From Comamonadaceae bacterium (GTDB lineage: Bacteria; Pseudomonadota; Gammaproteobacteria; Burkholderiales; Burkholderiaceae_C): 64,000 nucleotides of DNA. Made by a program: the position numbers and the translations under genes. Positions 7,567 to 16,234 of this stretch are shown here, one piece after another (positions within the stretch are counted from its first letter, which is position 1; each line of letters opens with the position of its first letter). The DNA lies in NCBI GenBank assembly GCA_009996515.1, contig JAACZV010000017.1:1-64000 (forward strand), written 5' to 3'. The notes below the pieces were generated by a model that saw only the letters and a program-made list of their open reading frames with translations, made no database searches and was not told the origin of the DNA.

Positions 7567-8628
7567 ATGGAGCGACGCGACTACGGGCTGCTGCCCGATG
7601 GCCGGCCGGTGCATGAATACACGCTGGCCAACGGGCTGGGCCTGAGGCTGAGCGCCATCACGCTGGGCGGCATCGTCACGGGTCTGTGGGTGCCCGACCC
7701 CCAGGGCCGCAGCGGCAACGTGGTGCTGGGCTTGACCAACCTGGACGACTACGTCCACCGCAACCCCAGCTTCGGCATCATCGTGGGCCGCTACGGCAAC
7801 CGCATCGCCGGTGCCCGCTTCGAGCTGGACGGCGAGGTCCACACGCTGGCCCGCAACGACGGCCCCAACTGCCTGCACGGCGGCAGCGAGGGTTTCGGCC
7901 ATAGGCTGTGGGCCGCCGAACCGGTGGCCGCGCGCGACGGCGAGGCCGAGGCGCTGCTGTTCCACCTCACCAGCCCGCATGGCGACCAAGGCTTCCCGGG
8001 GACGCTGAGCGTGCGCGTGCGCTACGCGGTCAGCGCGACCGAGAACGCCTGGCGCCTCGACTACGAGGCCACGACCGACCGCGCCACCGTCGTCAACCTG
8101 ACCCATCACGACTACTTCAACCTCGCCGGCGACGGCAGCGTGCTGCACCACCGTCTCAGCATTCCCGCGTCGCGCTACAGCGAGGTCGACGAGCACCTGA
8201 TCCCGCAGCGCCACGCTGCCGTCCAGGGCACCCCCTTCGACTTCCGCCGGCCGACGGCCATCGGGGCGCGCATCCGCCGCGCCCATCCGCAGTTGCTGCG
8301 CGCCAAGGGCTATGACCACAACTTCCTGCTCGACGGCGCGCCGGGCGCCGACGGCCTGCGCCTGGCCGCCACGCTGGAGGACCCGCAGTCCGGCCGCCGC
8401 ATGCGGTTGCTGACCAGCGAGCCGGCGCTGCAGTTCTACTCCGGCAACTTCCTCGACGGCAGCCTGGCCGGCCCCGGCGGGCGTATCTACCGCCAGGGCG
8501 ACGGCCTGTGCCTGGAGACCCAGCATTCCCCCGACTCGCCGCACCACGCCGCCAGCGCCGACTGGCCCTCCACCGTGCTCAGGCCCGGCGAGGTGTGGCG
8601 CAGCACCACCGTCCACCGCTTCGGCTGA
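7567..8628 (+). CDS. galM: Aldose 1-epimerase (mutarotase)
   Basis: 353 residues, the usual length for GalM. Recognisable blocks are SFGIIVGRYGNRIAGARFELDG, the catalytic-histidine segment NGPNCLHGG-like DGPNCLHGG, NLTHHDYFNLAG, the KGYDHNFLLDG substrate loop, and LQFYSGNFLDG near the end. The enzyme interconverts alpha and beta anomers of aldoses. In this setting it would speed supply of the anomer used by an L-arabinose dehydrogenase. It is first in a rightward pair with the lactonase gene, 5 bp downstream. There is no signal peptide, so it is cytoplasmic. Confidence 0.9.
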   Translation: MERRDYGLLPDGRPVHEYTLANGLGLRLSAITLGGIVTGLWVPDPQGRSGNVVLGLTNLDDYVHRNPSFGIIVGRYGNRIAGARFELDGEVHTLARNDGPNCLHGGSEGFGHRLWAAEPVAARDGEAEALLFHLTSPHGDQGFPGTLSVRVRYAVSATENAWRLDYEATTDRATVVNLTHHDYFNLAGDGSVLHHRLSIPASRYSEVDEHLIPQRHAAVQGTPFDFRRPTAIGARIRRAHPQLLRAKGYDHNFLLDGAPGADGLRLAATLEDPQSGRRMRLLTSEPALQFYSGNFLDGSLAGPGGRIYRQGDGLCLETQHSPDSPHHAASADWPSTVLRPGEVWRSTTVHRFG

Positions 8629-8633
8629 ATTCC

Positions 8634-9551
8634 ATGAGCCCCCAACCCCTGCTGACCCTGGCGCTGGCCCAGGCCAACCAACTCGGCGAAGGCCTGCAAT
8701 GGCACGCCCCCAGCGGCCGCTGGTGGTGGACCGACATCCAGGGCGCATGCCTGCATGCCTGGACGCCCGGCGCCAGCGCCACGCTGCAGCTGCGTCTGCC
8801 CGAGCGCGTGGGCTGCTTCGTGCATGGCCGCTCCGGCGCGCTGCTGCTGGCCATGGCCAAGCGCGTCGCCCGCCTGGCGCTGCCCGACCCGCAGGCCACC
8901 GGCAGCATCGCCGGCGAGCCCGAGACGCTCGCGCCGCTGGAGGCCCACCTGCCCAGCACGCGCGCCAACGACGGCCGCTGCGACCGCAGCGGCGCCTTCG
9001 TCTTCGGCACGCTGGACGAGGGCGAGCCGCGCCGGGCCATCGGCGGCTTCTACCAGTACACGCGGGCCCACGGCCTGCGCCGCCTGGCGCTGGACGGCGT
9101 GGCCATCGCCAACAGCCTCTGCTTCAGCCCCGACGGCCGGCTCATGTACTACTGCGACACGACGACGCGCCGCATCCTGGTCTGCGACTACGACTCGGCC
9201 AGCGCCCGCGTCGGCGCGCCGCGCGTCTTCGCCACCAAGGCCGAGGACGAGGGCTGGCCCGACGGCTCCTGCATCGACGCCCAGGGCTGCCTGTGGAACG
9301 CCGAATGGGGCAATGCCGCCGTCGCCCGCTATGCGCCGGACGGCCGGCTGCTGGGCCGCTACGCGGTGCCGGTCGGCCACGTCAGCTGCCCCGCGCTGGG
9401 CGGCCCGACCGGGGAGCAGCTGCTCGTCACCACCGCGCGCGAGGGCCTGAGCACCGCCGAGCTGATGGCCCGGCCGCTGTCGGGCAGCCTGTTCGGCATG
9501 GCGGTAGCGCCGGGCCTGTACCTGGCCGAGCCGCTGTTCGACGACGCCTGA
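8634..9551 (+). CDS. SMP-30/gluconolactonase-family lactonase, probable L-arabinolactonase
   Basis: 305 residues from ATG 8634, 5 bp after the galM stop. The six-bladed propeller landmarks are present: metal-ligand Glu19 in LGEGLQWH, the Asn segment STRANDGRCDRSGAFVFGTLDEG, the active-site Asn in VAIANSLCFSPDG, and the Asp in WPDGSCIDAQG. Proteins of this type hydrolyse aldonolactones. Beside an AraD-type dehydratase, the likely substrate is L-arabino-1,4-lactone (AraB of the Azospirillum pathway). The arabinose dehydrogenase, arabonate dehydratase and semialdehyde dehydrogenase are not in this window. Specificity is inferred from context. Confidence 0.82.
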   Translation: MSPQPLLTLALAQANQLGEGLQWHAPSGRWWWTDIQGACLHAWTPGASATLQLRLPERVGCFVHGRSGALLLAMAKRVARLALPDPQATGSIAGEPETLAPLEAHLPSTRANDGRCDRSGAFVFGTLDEGEPRRAIGGFYQYTRAHGLRRLALDGVAIANSLCFSPDGRLMYYCDTTTRRILVCDYDSASARVGAPRVFATKAEDEGWPDGSCIDAQGCLWNAEWGNAAVARYAPDGRLLGRYAVPVGHVSCPALGGPTGEQLLVTTAREGLSTAELMARPLSGSLFGMAVAPGLYLAEPLFDDA

Positions 9552-9584
9552 GCCGCCGTCACGCCGCTTTGCGACACTGGGGCG

Positions 9585-12143
9585 ATGACCGCCCCCACCT
9601 CGCCTCCCGCCGGCCTGACGGCGGACCAAGCCCGCCGGCGCCTGGCCGAGACCGGCCCCAACGCCATCGAGGACCGTGAAAGCGGCGGGCTGGCGGCCAC
9701 GCTGCGCGGCATCGCGACCGAGCCCATGTTCCTGCTGCTGCTGGTGGCGGCGGGCCTGTATCTCGTGCTCGGTGACCTCGGCGAAGGCCTGCTGCTGGCG
9801 GGCTTTGCGGTCGTGACGGTGGGCCTGACCTTCTTCCAGGAGCGGCGCAGCGCGCGCGCGCTGGACGCGTTGCGCGAGCTGACCGTGCCGCAGGTGCGCG
9901 TCATCCGCGACGGCCGGGTGCAGCGCCTGCCGGCGCGCGAGCTGGTGCCGGGCGATCTCTTTCTCTTCAGCGAGGGCGAGCGCATCGCCGCCGACGGCCT
10001 GCTGCGCGACGCCGTGGGCCTGAGCACCGACGAGTCCCTGCTGACCGGCGAGTCCGTGCCGGTGCGCAAGGCCGCCTGGCCGGGCAGCGACCGGCCTGCG
10101 GCGCTGCCGCCCGGCGGTGATGACAGCCCCTTCGTGTTCGCCAGCACGCTGGTGGTGGCCGGCCATGGCCTGGCCGAGGTCGTGGCCACCGGCCGGCACA
10201 CGGCGGTCGGGCGCATCGGCGCGTCGCTGGCCGCCATCGCCACCGAGGCCACGCCGCTGCAGCGCCAGCTGGGCCGTCTGGTGCGCCTGTTCGGTGGCGC
10301 TGCGCTGCTCACCTGCGTGGGGCTGGCCACCTGGTGGGGCCTGACGCGCGGCGACTGGATGCAGGGCCTGCTGTCGGCCATCGCGCTGGCCATGGCCATG
10401 CTGCCCGAGGAGTTCCCCATGGTGCTGGCCGTCTTCCTCGCCATGGGCGGCTGGCGGCTGGCGCGGCTGAAGGTGCTGGCGCGCCGCCCCGCCGTCGTCG
10501 AGGCGCTGGGCGCCGCGACGGTGCTGTGCGTGGACAAGACCGGCACGCTGACCGAGAACCGCATGCAGCTGCGCCGCCTCGTCAACGACGCGGCCGACGT
10601 CGAGGCCGCGCCCGGTGCCGAGCTGCCCGAGGAAGTGCACCGGCTGGCCGAGTTCGCGCTGCTGGCCTCGCAGCGCGACGGCCTGGATCCCATGGACCGC
10701 GCCGTGCTGGCGCTGGGCGACGCGGCGCTGCGCGGCAGCGAGCATCTGCACCCCGACTGGCGGCTGGCCCGCGAATATCCGCTGACCCCGGCGCTGCTGG
10801 CCATGGCCCAGGCCTGGACGGCCGCGGACGGCCGGCGCTGGCTGGCGGCCAAGGGCGCGCCCGAGGCCATCTTCGACCTCTGCCATCTGCCGCCCGAGCG
10901 CCGCGAGGCCTTGCTGGCGCGCGTGCGCGACCTGGCGGCCCAGGGCTTGCGCGTGCTGGCCGTGGCCGAGGGCCGGCACGACGGCCGCGCCGAGCATGAC
11001 GGCCAGGCCCTGCCCGAGCATCCGCACGCCCACGGCTTCAAACTGCTGGGTCTGCTGGGCTTTGCCGACCCGCTGCGCGCCAGCGTCGCCGAGGCCGTGG
11101 CCCAGGCGCGCGAGGCCGGCATCGCGGTGGCCATGATCACCGGCGACCATGCGGCCACGGCGCTGGCCATTGCCGCGCAGGCCGGCCTGGACACCGCGGC
11201 CGGCGCGCTGACCGGCGCCGACCTTGCGGCGCTGGACGATGCGGCGCTGGACGCCGCCGTGCGCCGCGTGCGCGTGTTCGCGCGCGTGTCGCCCGAGCAG
11301 AAGCTGCGTCTGGTGCAGGCCTTCAAGCGCAACGGCGAGACGGTGGCCATGACGGGCGACGGCGTCAACGACGCGCCCGCGCTGAAGGCGGCCCATGTCG
11401 GCATCGCGATGGGCGTGCGCGGCACCGACGTGGCCCGCGAGGCGGCGGGCCTGGTGCTGCTGGACGAGGATTTCGGCCACATCGTCGCCGGCGTGCGCAT
11501 GGGCCGGCGCATCTTCGACAACCTGCGCAAGGCCCTGGTCTACATCGCGGCCATCCATGTGCCGGTGGCCGGCCTGGCGTTGCTGCCGCTGCTGTTCGGT
11601 CTGCCGCCGCTGCTGCTGCCGGCCCATGTCGTGCTGACGGAGATGATCATCGACCCGGCCTGCTCGCTGGCCTTCGAGGGCGCGCCCGAGGACCCGCGCG
11701 TGATGCGCCGCCCGCCGCGCCGCGCCGAGCACGGCCTGATCGACCGCGGCCTGCTGCTGGAAGGGCTGCTGCAGGGCGCCCTGCTGCTGGCCGCGGCGCT
11801 GGCGATCTACGCGCTGGCCCTGCAGGCCGGCCGCGCCGTGGACGTGGCCCGCACGCTGGCCGTCATCGGCCTGACCGCCGGCAACCTGCTGCTGGTGGCC
11901 GCCACCGTGTCGGCCGGGCTGGGCCTGCGCACGCTGCTGCAGCCCGGCGCGCGCCCGCTGTGGATCGTCGCCGTGGCTGCCGCCGCCTCACTGGCCGCAG
12001 CGCTGTGGTGGCCGCCGTTGCGCGGCCTGTTGCACTTCGGGCTGCCCGCCGCCGCAGACCTCGGCGCCGCGTTGCTGGCCGTCGCGCTGGCCGTTGCGGC
12101 GGGCGCCGTGCTGGCGGCCAGGTTCCGCGCGTCGGATCGTTAG
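9585..12143 (+). CDS. Cation-translocating P-type ATPase
   Basis: 852 residues with the P-type order. The N-terminal cation-ATPase domain (LTADQARRRLAETGPNAIED) is followed by the actuator motif TGES, the transmembrane motif LPEEFP, the phosphorylation site DKTGTLTEN with Asp317, and the hinge MTGDGVNDAPALK. Six helices follow at the C-terminus. PEEFP in helix 4 and the overall layout place it near Ca2+/Mg2+-type (P2/P3) pumps; the heavy-metal CPC motif is absent. The transported ion cannot be fixed from sequence alone. It starts 33 bp after the lactonase gene but is probably functionally separate from the arabinose genes. Confidence 0.87.
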   Translation: MTAPTSPPAGLTADQARRRLAETGPNAIEDRESGGLAATLRGIATEPMFLLLLVAAGLYLVLGDLGEGLLLAGFAVVTVGLTFFQERRSARALDALRELTVPQVRVIRDGRVQRLPARELVPGDLFLFSEGERIAADGLLRDAVGLSTDESLLTGESVPVRKAAWPGSDRPAALPPGGDDSPFVFASTLVVAGHGLAEVVATGRHTAVGRIGASLAAIATEATPLQRQLGRLVRLFGGAALLTCVGLATWWGLTRGDWMQGLLSAIALAMAMLPEEFPMVLAVFLAMGGWRLARLKVLARRPAVVEALGAATVLCVDKTGTLTENRMQLRRLVNDAADVEAAPGAELPEEVHRLAEFALLASQRDGLDPMDRAVLALGDAALRGSEHLHPDWRLAREYPLTPALLAMAQAWTAADGRRWLAAKGAPEAIFDLCHLPPERREALLARVRDLAAQGLRVLAVAEGRHDGRAEHDGQALPEHPHAHGFKLLGLLGFADPLRASVAEAVAQAREAGIAVAMITGDHAATALAIAAQAGLDTAAGALTGADLAALDDAALDAAVRRVRVFARVSPEQKLRLVQAFKRNGETVAMTGDGVNDAPALKAAHVGIAMGVRGTDVAREAAGLVLLDEDFGHIVAGVRMGRRIFDNLRKALVYIAAIHVPVAGLALLPLLFGLPPLLLPAHVVLTEMIIDPACSLAFEGAPEDPRVMRRPPRRAEHGLIDRGLLLEGLLQGALLLAAALAIYALALQAGRAVDVARTLAVIGLTAGNLLLVAATVSAGLGLRTLLQPGARPLWIVAVAAAASLAAALWWPPLRGLLHFGLPAAADLGAALLAVALAVAAGAVLAARFRASDR

Positions 12144-12182
12144 CACAATGCGGGGTCTGATCGTCATTTCCCTGGAGTCTGC

Positions 12183-13850
12183 ATGCCATCGACCCGCCTT
12201 CTGTTCCGAACGCTGACGCTGCTGTCGCTGGGCGCCGCCCTGCTGCCGGCCGCTGCCGCCCCGCTGCCCGAGAGCCCGGCCGCGCTGGAGCAGCGCCTGC
12301 TGGAGCGCCTGGCCGGTGACCGCAGCGGCGCCTGCGTGCAGGCCGCCGTCATCGAGCGCGACCGCGTCGTGCGCGGCAGCGGCTGCGCCGGCACGCGCAA
12401 GGCCGCGGCGCCGGCCGCGGATGCGGCCTTCGAGATCGGCTCGGTCAGCAAGACCATGACGGCCTTCCTCGTGGCCGGCCTCGTCCAGCGCGGCCAGTGG
12501 TCGCTGGACGACCCCATCGCCCGCCACCTGCCCGAGGGCACGACCGTGCCGCGCCAGGGCGAGCGCCAGATTCTGGTGCGCGACCTGCTGACCCACAGCG
12601 CCGGCCTGCCGGCGCTGCCGCCGGGCGTGGCCCTGCCCAACCCCGCCGATCCCTATGCCGCGCTGACCGAGGCCCAGCTGCTGGCCGCGCTGGGCCGCGT
12701 GACGCTGGCCCGCCCCATCGGCAGCCGGGCCGAGTACTCCAACTTCGGCATGATGCTGGTGTCGCTGGCCGCCGCGCGCAGCCTGGGCGGCGACCTGGAG
12801 GCGGCGCTGCGCGAGCGCCTGTTCGGGCCGCTGGGCATGGACGGTGCCTATGTCGCCCAAGCGCGGGCCGCCAAGCCCGCCGCCGGCCACCTGCCCGGCG
12901 GTGCGGCCACGCCGGCCTGGACCATCGCGACCAACCTGGCCGGCGTGGGCATGGTCAAGGCCACGCTGGACGACATGGTGCGCTACGCCCGCGCCGAACT
13001 GGGCAGCCTGCCCGAGGTGCCCGCCGCGCTGACCGAGGCGCTGCGCCTCACGCAGCAGCCGCTGGCCCATGGCTATGCGATGAACTGGGTGGTCGCCAAG
13101 CCGCAGGGCCGCGAGCTGCGGCTGCATGAGGGGGGCACGGGCGGCTTCTCGTCGCTGGTCGTGCTGGAGCCGGCCACGCAGCGCGCCGTCGTGCTGCTGG
13201 CCGACACGGCGCTGACCGACCTCGGCGGCCTGGGCGACCTGGGTCTGGCGCTGCTGGGCCTGGAGGTGCCGCTGCAGCCGCGCCGCGAGGTCGCCATGCC
13301 GCCGGCGCTGCGCCGCGCGCTGGTCGGCGAGTACGAGCTGGCCGGCATGACGCTGAAGATCCGCGAGGCCGCCGACGGCCGGCTGCTGGCCCAGGCCAGC
13401 GGCCAGAGCGAGTTCGAGCTGCGCCAGGACAGCCGCGGCGACCTCTACCCGACCACGTTCTCCGCGCTGCTGCGCCCCGAGCCGCCCGCGGCCGAGGGCG
13501 GGTCGGTGCGGCGCTTCAGCTGGCACCAGGGCGGCGGCACGATGCAGGGCCGCCGCGTCGGCCTGGTCGAGGCGGCGCCCACCATCGCCAACCCCGCCTG
13601 GCGCGACTGGGCCGGCGAATACCAGCTGGCGCCGCAGTTCAGCCTGCGCGTGTTCGAGCGCGAGGGCCGGCTGATGGTGCAGGGCAGCGGCCAGCCGGCC
13701 ATCGCGGCCGAGCCGGCCGGGAAGGACCGCATCGAGATCCAGGCCGTCGGCGCCATCGTCGAGTTCGAGCGCGATGCGGCCGGCCAGGTCGTCGCGGCGG
13801 TGCTGCGCCAGGGCGGCCAGGTGCTGCGCGGCGCGGCGCTGAAGCGCTGA
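12183..13850 (+). CDS. Secreted serine hydrolase (class C beta-lactamase/PBP4* family)
   Basis: 555 residues with a signal peptide (hydrophobic core LLSLGAALLPAAAAP). The first 360 residues form a beta-lactamase-like domain with nucleophile motif SVSK (Ser87, Lys90), the second motif YSN in RAEYSNFG, and the third motif in HEGGTGGF. The C-terminal 180 residues are two beta-rich segments of the kind found in esterase/peptidase members (DUF3471-like). Members include D-aminopeptidases, esterases and AmpC relatives, so antibiotic resistance should not be assumed. It ends 16 bp before a convergent gene. Confidence 0.83.
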   Translation: MPSTRLLFRTLTLLSLGAALLPAAAAPLPESPAALEQRLLERLAGDRSGACVQAAVIERDRVVRGSGCAGTRKAAAPAADAAFEIGSVSKTMTAFLVAGLVQRGQWSLDDPIARHLPEGTTVPRQGERQILVRDLLTHSAGLPALPPGVALPNPADPYAALTEAQLLAALGRVTLARPIGSRAEYSNFGMMLVSLAAARSLGGDLEAALRERLFGPLGMDGAYVAQARAAKPAAGHLPGGAATPAWTIATNLAGVGMVKATLDDMVRYARAELGSLPEVPAALTEALRLTQQPLAHGYAMNWVVAKPQGRELRLHEGGTGGFSSLVVLEPATQRAVVLLADTALTDLGGLGDLGLALLGLEVPLQPRREVAMPPALRRALVGEYELAGMTLKIREAADGRLLAQASGQSEFELRQDSRGDLYPTTFSALLRPEPPAAEGGSVRRFSWHQGGGTMQGRRVGLVEAAPTIANPAWRDWAGEYQLAPQFSLRVFEREGRLMVQGSGQPAIAAEPAGKDRIEIQAVGAIVEFERDAAGQVVAAVLRQGGQVLRGAALKR

Positions 13851-13866
13851 GCGAGGACCGCGCGCG

Positions 13867-15240
13867 CTACTCGTACAGCAGCGCGCCGGGCACGGCGCCG
13901 CCGCTCTCGTTGTCGCCGCCGACGATGAGGACGCGGCCTTCGGGCAGCGCCGACACCGTCTGCCAGGCTCGGCCGGCCGGCAGCGCCGCCAGCGCCGCGG
14001 CCGTGCCCGTGGCCGGCTCGTAGACGCTGGCCGTGCGCGCGGCGATCTCGGTGGCGGTCTGGCCGCCGAACAGGCGCAGCCGGCCGTCCGGCAGCAGCAG
14101 GCTGCGCACCAGGCTGCGCGGCCTGTCGAGCCGGCCGTGCAGCGTCAGCGCCTGCGTCGCGGGGCTGTAGACCAGCACCGTGTCCAGCGGCTCCAGATCG
14201 GTGGCGCCGCGCAGCTCGCCGCCCACCACCAGCACGCGGCCGTCCGGCAGCGCATGGGCCTCGTGCATGGCGCGGCGCTGCTCGTTCAGCGGCGAGGCCA
14301 CCGGCGTGAAGGTCTCGGTCTGCGGATCGAAGACCTCGGCCAGGCGCTGCGTCGGGCCCTCGTGATCGCCGCCGACGATGAGCACGCGGCCGTCCGCCAG
14401 CCGCGTGGCCGTCGGGAACTCGCGCACGTTGGCCATGCGCGCCGCGACGAGGCGGAAGCGCCGCGTCGCCGGGTCCCACAGCTCCACGCTGTCGCTCTGC
14501 ACGCCGCCCACCACCAGCACGCGGCCGTCCGCCAGCGCGACGGCCGCATGCCGGATGCGCGGCCGCACCGGCCAGCCGGCCGCCTCCACGCTGCCACGGC
14601 GCTCGTCGATCAGCTCCGCGAAGCCGCCGTTGCTCAGGCCCACCGTGCCGCCCACCACCAGCACGCGGCCTTCGGCCAGCGGCGTCGCCGTGTGCAGCGT
14701 GCGGCCGGTGTACATGCTGGCGATGCGCGTGAAGCGGCGCGTGGCCGGCTCGTAGCGCTCGATGGCCTCCGAGGGCGCCGACAGCCCGCGCGAGCCGCCG
14801 ATGATGAGCACCCGCCCGTCCGACGTCGTGGCGGCCGCGTGGTACTGGCGCGGCGTCGCGTCGTCCAGCGCCACGTAGCGGTCGCGGTAGACCGGCTGCA
14901 CGTCCAGCGCACGGCGTGCACTGGGCCGGCCCTGGGCCTCGACGACCAGCGTGTACTGCCGCGGCGCGATGACCGGCGGCAGGCTGAACGGCACGCCGCT
15001 CTGCACCGCGCCGATGTCGGGCTCCACGCGGCCGGCGCCGCCGCTGAACACGGCCGTCACGCTCACCGGCTCGCCGATGCGGGCGGCGTCGGCCTCCAGG
15101 CTGTGCACCGTGGGCCCGGCGGGCGCCTCGCTGCTGCCGCCGCCACCGCAGGCGGCCAGGCCCCAGCCCAGCCCCAGGCCCCAGCCGGCCCTCAGCATCG
15201 CGCGGCGCGCGGCCTGCGCCTCGTTCTTCTCTTGCGTCAC
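13867..15240 (-). CDS. Kelch-repeat lipoprotein
   Basis: 457 residues from a GTG start with GGAGG six bases upstream. The N-terminus has an arginine-containing signal peptide and a lipobox (GLAAC followed by GGGG), so it should be a lipoprotein. After a short Ig-like segment come seven kelch-type repeats, each built around DGRVLVVGG (for example SDGRVLIIGGS, LADGRVLVVGGV, LPDGRVLVVGGE). They predict a beta-propeller similar in fold to galactose-oxidase-type proteins. Copper-ligand residues could not be identified, so this is probably a binding or structural protein. It is divergent from a LysR gene, which may regulate it. The in-frame ATG at 15270 lacks a ribosome-binding site. Confidence 0.8.
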   Translation of the reverse strand: MTQEKNEAQAARRAMLRAGWGLGLGWGLAACGGGGSSEAPAGPTVHSLEADAARIGEPVSVTAVFSGGAGRVEPDIGAVQSGVPFSLPPVIAPRQYTLVVEAQGRPSARRALDVQPVYRDRYVALDDATPRQYHAAATTSDGRVLIIGGSRGLSAPSEAIERYEPATRRFTRIASMYTGRTLHTATPLAEGRVLVVGGTVGLSNGGFAELIDERRGSVEAAGWPVRPRIRHAAVALADGRVLVVGGVQSDSVELWDPATRRFRLVAARMANVREFPTATRLADGRVLIVGGDHEGPTQRLAEVFDPQTETFTPVASPLNEQRRAMHEAHALPDGRVLVVGGELRGATDLEPLDTVLVYSPATQALTLHGRLDRPRSLVRSLLLPDGRLRLFGGQTATEIAARTASVYEPATGTAAALAALPAGRAWQTVSALPEGRVLIVGGDNESGGAVPGALLYE

Positions 15241-15299
15241 GTCCGTCCTCCAGATGGCAAGGGTCGGCATGCTGGGCCTTGGCGGCCCGGTCGTGAATT

Positions 15300-15324
15300 G
15301 CCGATTTGGTGATACCTTTTCGGC
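15300..15324. promoter_or_regulatory. Inverted repeat at the LysR start
   Basis: GCCGA at 15300-15304 and TCGGC at 15320-15324 form an inverted repeat spanning 25 bp directly before the LysR ATG, in the 84-bp divergent gap with the kelch lipoprotein gene. An autoregulatory LysR site is possible. Confidence 0.35.
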
Positions 15325-16233
15325 ATGACGCTCCCCGGCCACCGCGGCATCGACATCCGCCAGTTGCGCTACTTCCTCGTGCTGGCCGAGGAGCTGAACT
15401 TCCGCCGTGCGGCCGAGCGCCTGCACCTGACGCAGCCGCCGCTGTCGCGCCAGATCGCGGCGCTGGAGGCGGCGCTGGGCGTCACGCTGCTGGACCGTGA
15501 CGGCCCGGCCACGCGGTTGACCGCCGCCGGCCAACGCGCCCGCGCGGCCTTCCAGGCCGCCGTGCAGGCCTTCGACGCCGCGCTGGCCGAGGTGGCCGCC
15601 GGCGGCGCGCGCCGCCAGCTGCGCCTGGGCCTGCCCTGGTGGATGGACATGAGCGCCTTCCAGGCGCTGGATGCGGGCTGGCGTGCCACGGCCGGCCGCA
15701 TGCCGCTGGAGCCGGTGCTGGAGATCGGCCCGCAACTGCTGGACGGCCTGCACCGCCAGACGCTGGACGCCGCGCTGCTGGCCATGCCGCACGAGCTGCA
15801 GGGCCTGCGCCATGTGCCGGTGGCACGGCTGCACCATGTGGCGCTGCTGCCCAGCGGCAGCCCGCTGGCGCGCAAGCGCGCGCTGCGGCTGCGCGAGCTG
15901 GAGGCGCTGCCGCCCTTCCTGCGCTTCCCGAAGCGCCAGAACCCGGCGCTGTGGATGCACTACCAGCGCCAGTACGAGGCAGCGGGCTTCCGGCCGGCGG
16001 CCGAGGCCGCAGCGCCGGGCACGACGGCCACCATCGCGCAGATCGCCGCCGGCCGCGGCTGCACGGTGATGCCGGCCGCGATGGCGCGCCAGCGCTACCC
16101 CGGCGTCGCCGCCCGCCGCCTGCTCGACGACATCGGCATCGAGATGCACCTGGTCTTCAGCGATGCGCTAGAGGACGAGCTCATCGCCGCGCTGATGGCC
16201 GAGCGCGGGCTGTTCGAGGCGGCGCTGCGCTGA
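15325..16233 (+). CDS. LysR-family transcriptional regulator
   Basis: 302 residues. The N-terminal HTH is RQLRYFLVLAEELNFRRAAERLHLTQPPLSRQIAALEAALG; the C-terminal domain is periplasmic-binding-protein-like (LRLGLPWWMD, LDGLHRQTLDAALLAMP). It is divergent from the kelch lipoprotein gene across 84 bp, the usual arrangement for a LysR regulator and its target. It ends one base before the convergent mnmE stop. Effector unknown. Confidence 0.87.
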   Translation: MTLPGHRGIDIRQLRYFLVLAEELNFRRAAERLHLTQPPLSRQIAALEAALGVTLLDRDGPATRLTAAGQRARAAFQAAVQAFDAALAEVAAGGARRQLRLGLPWWMDMSAFQALDAGWRATAGRMPLEPVLEIGPQLLDGLHRQTLDAALLAMPHELQGLRHVPVARLHHVALLPSGSPLARKRALRLRELEALPPFLRFPKRQNPALWMHYQRQYEAAGFRPAAEAAAPGTTATIAQIAAGRGCTVMPAAMARQRYPGVAARRLLDDIGIEMHLVFSDALEDELIAALMAERGLFEAALR

Positions 16234-16234
16234 G

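Noticed and set aside
8487-11732. 1081-codon minus-strand frame opposite the lactonase and P-type ATPase genes
   Set aside because: No family motif and shadow-type composition; the plus strand has two well-supported genes.
12183-13850. Antibiotic-resistance beta-lactamase
   Set aside because: The SVSK and YSN motifs are shared by esterases and peptidases. The extra C-terminal beta domains fit those better than AmpC.
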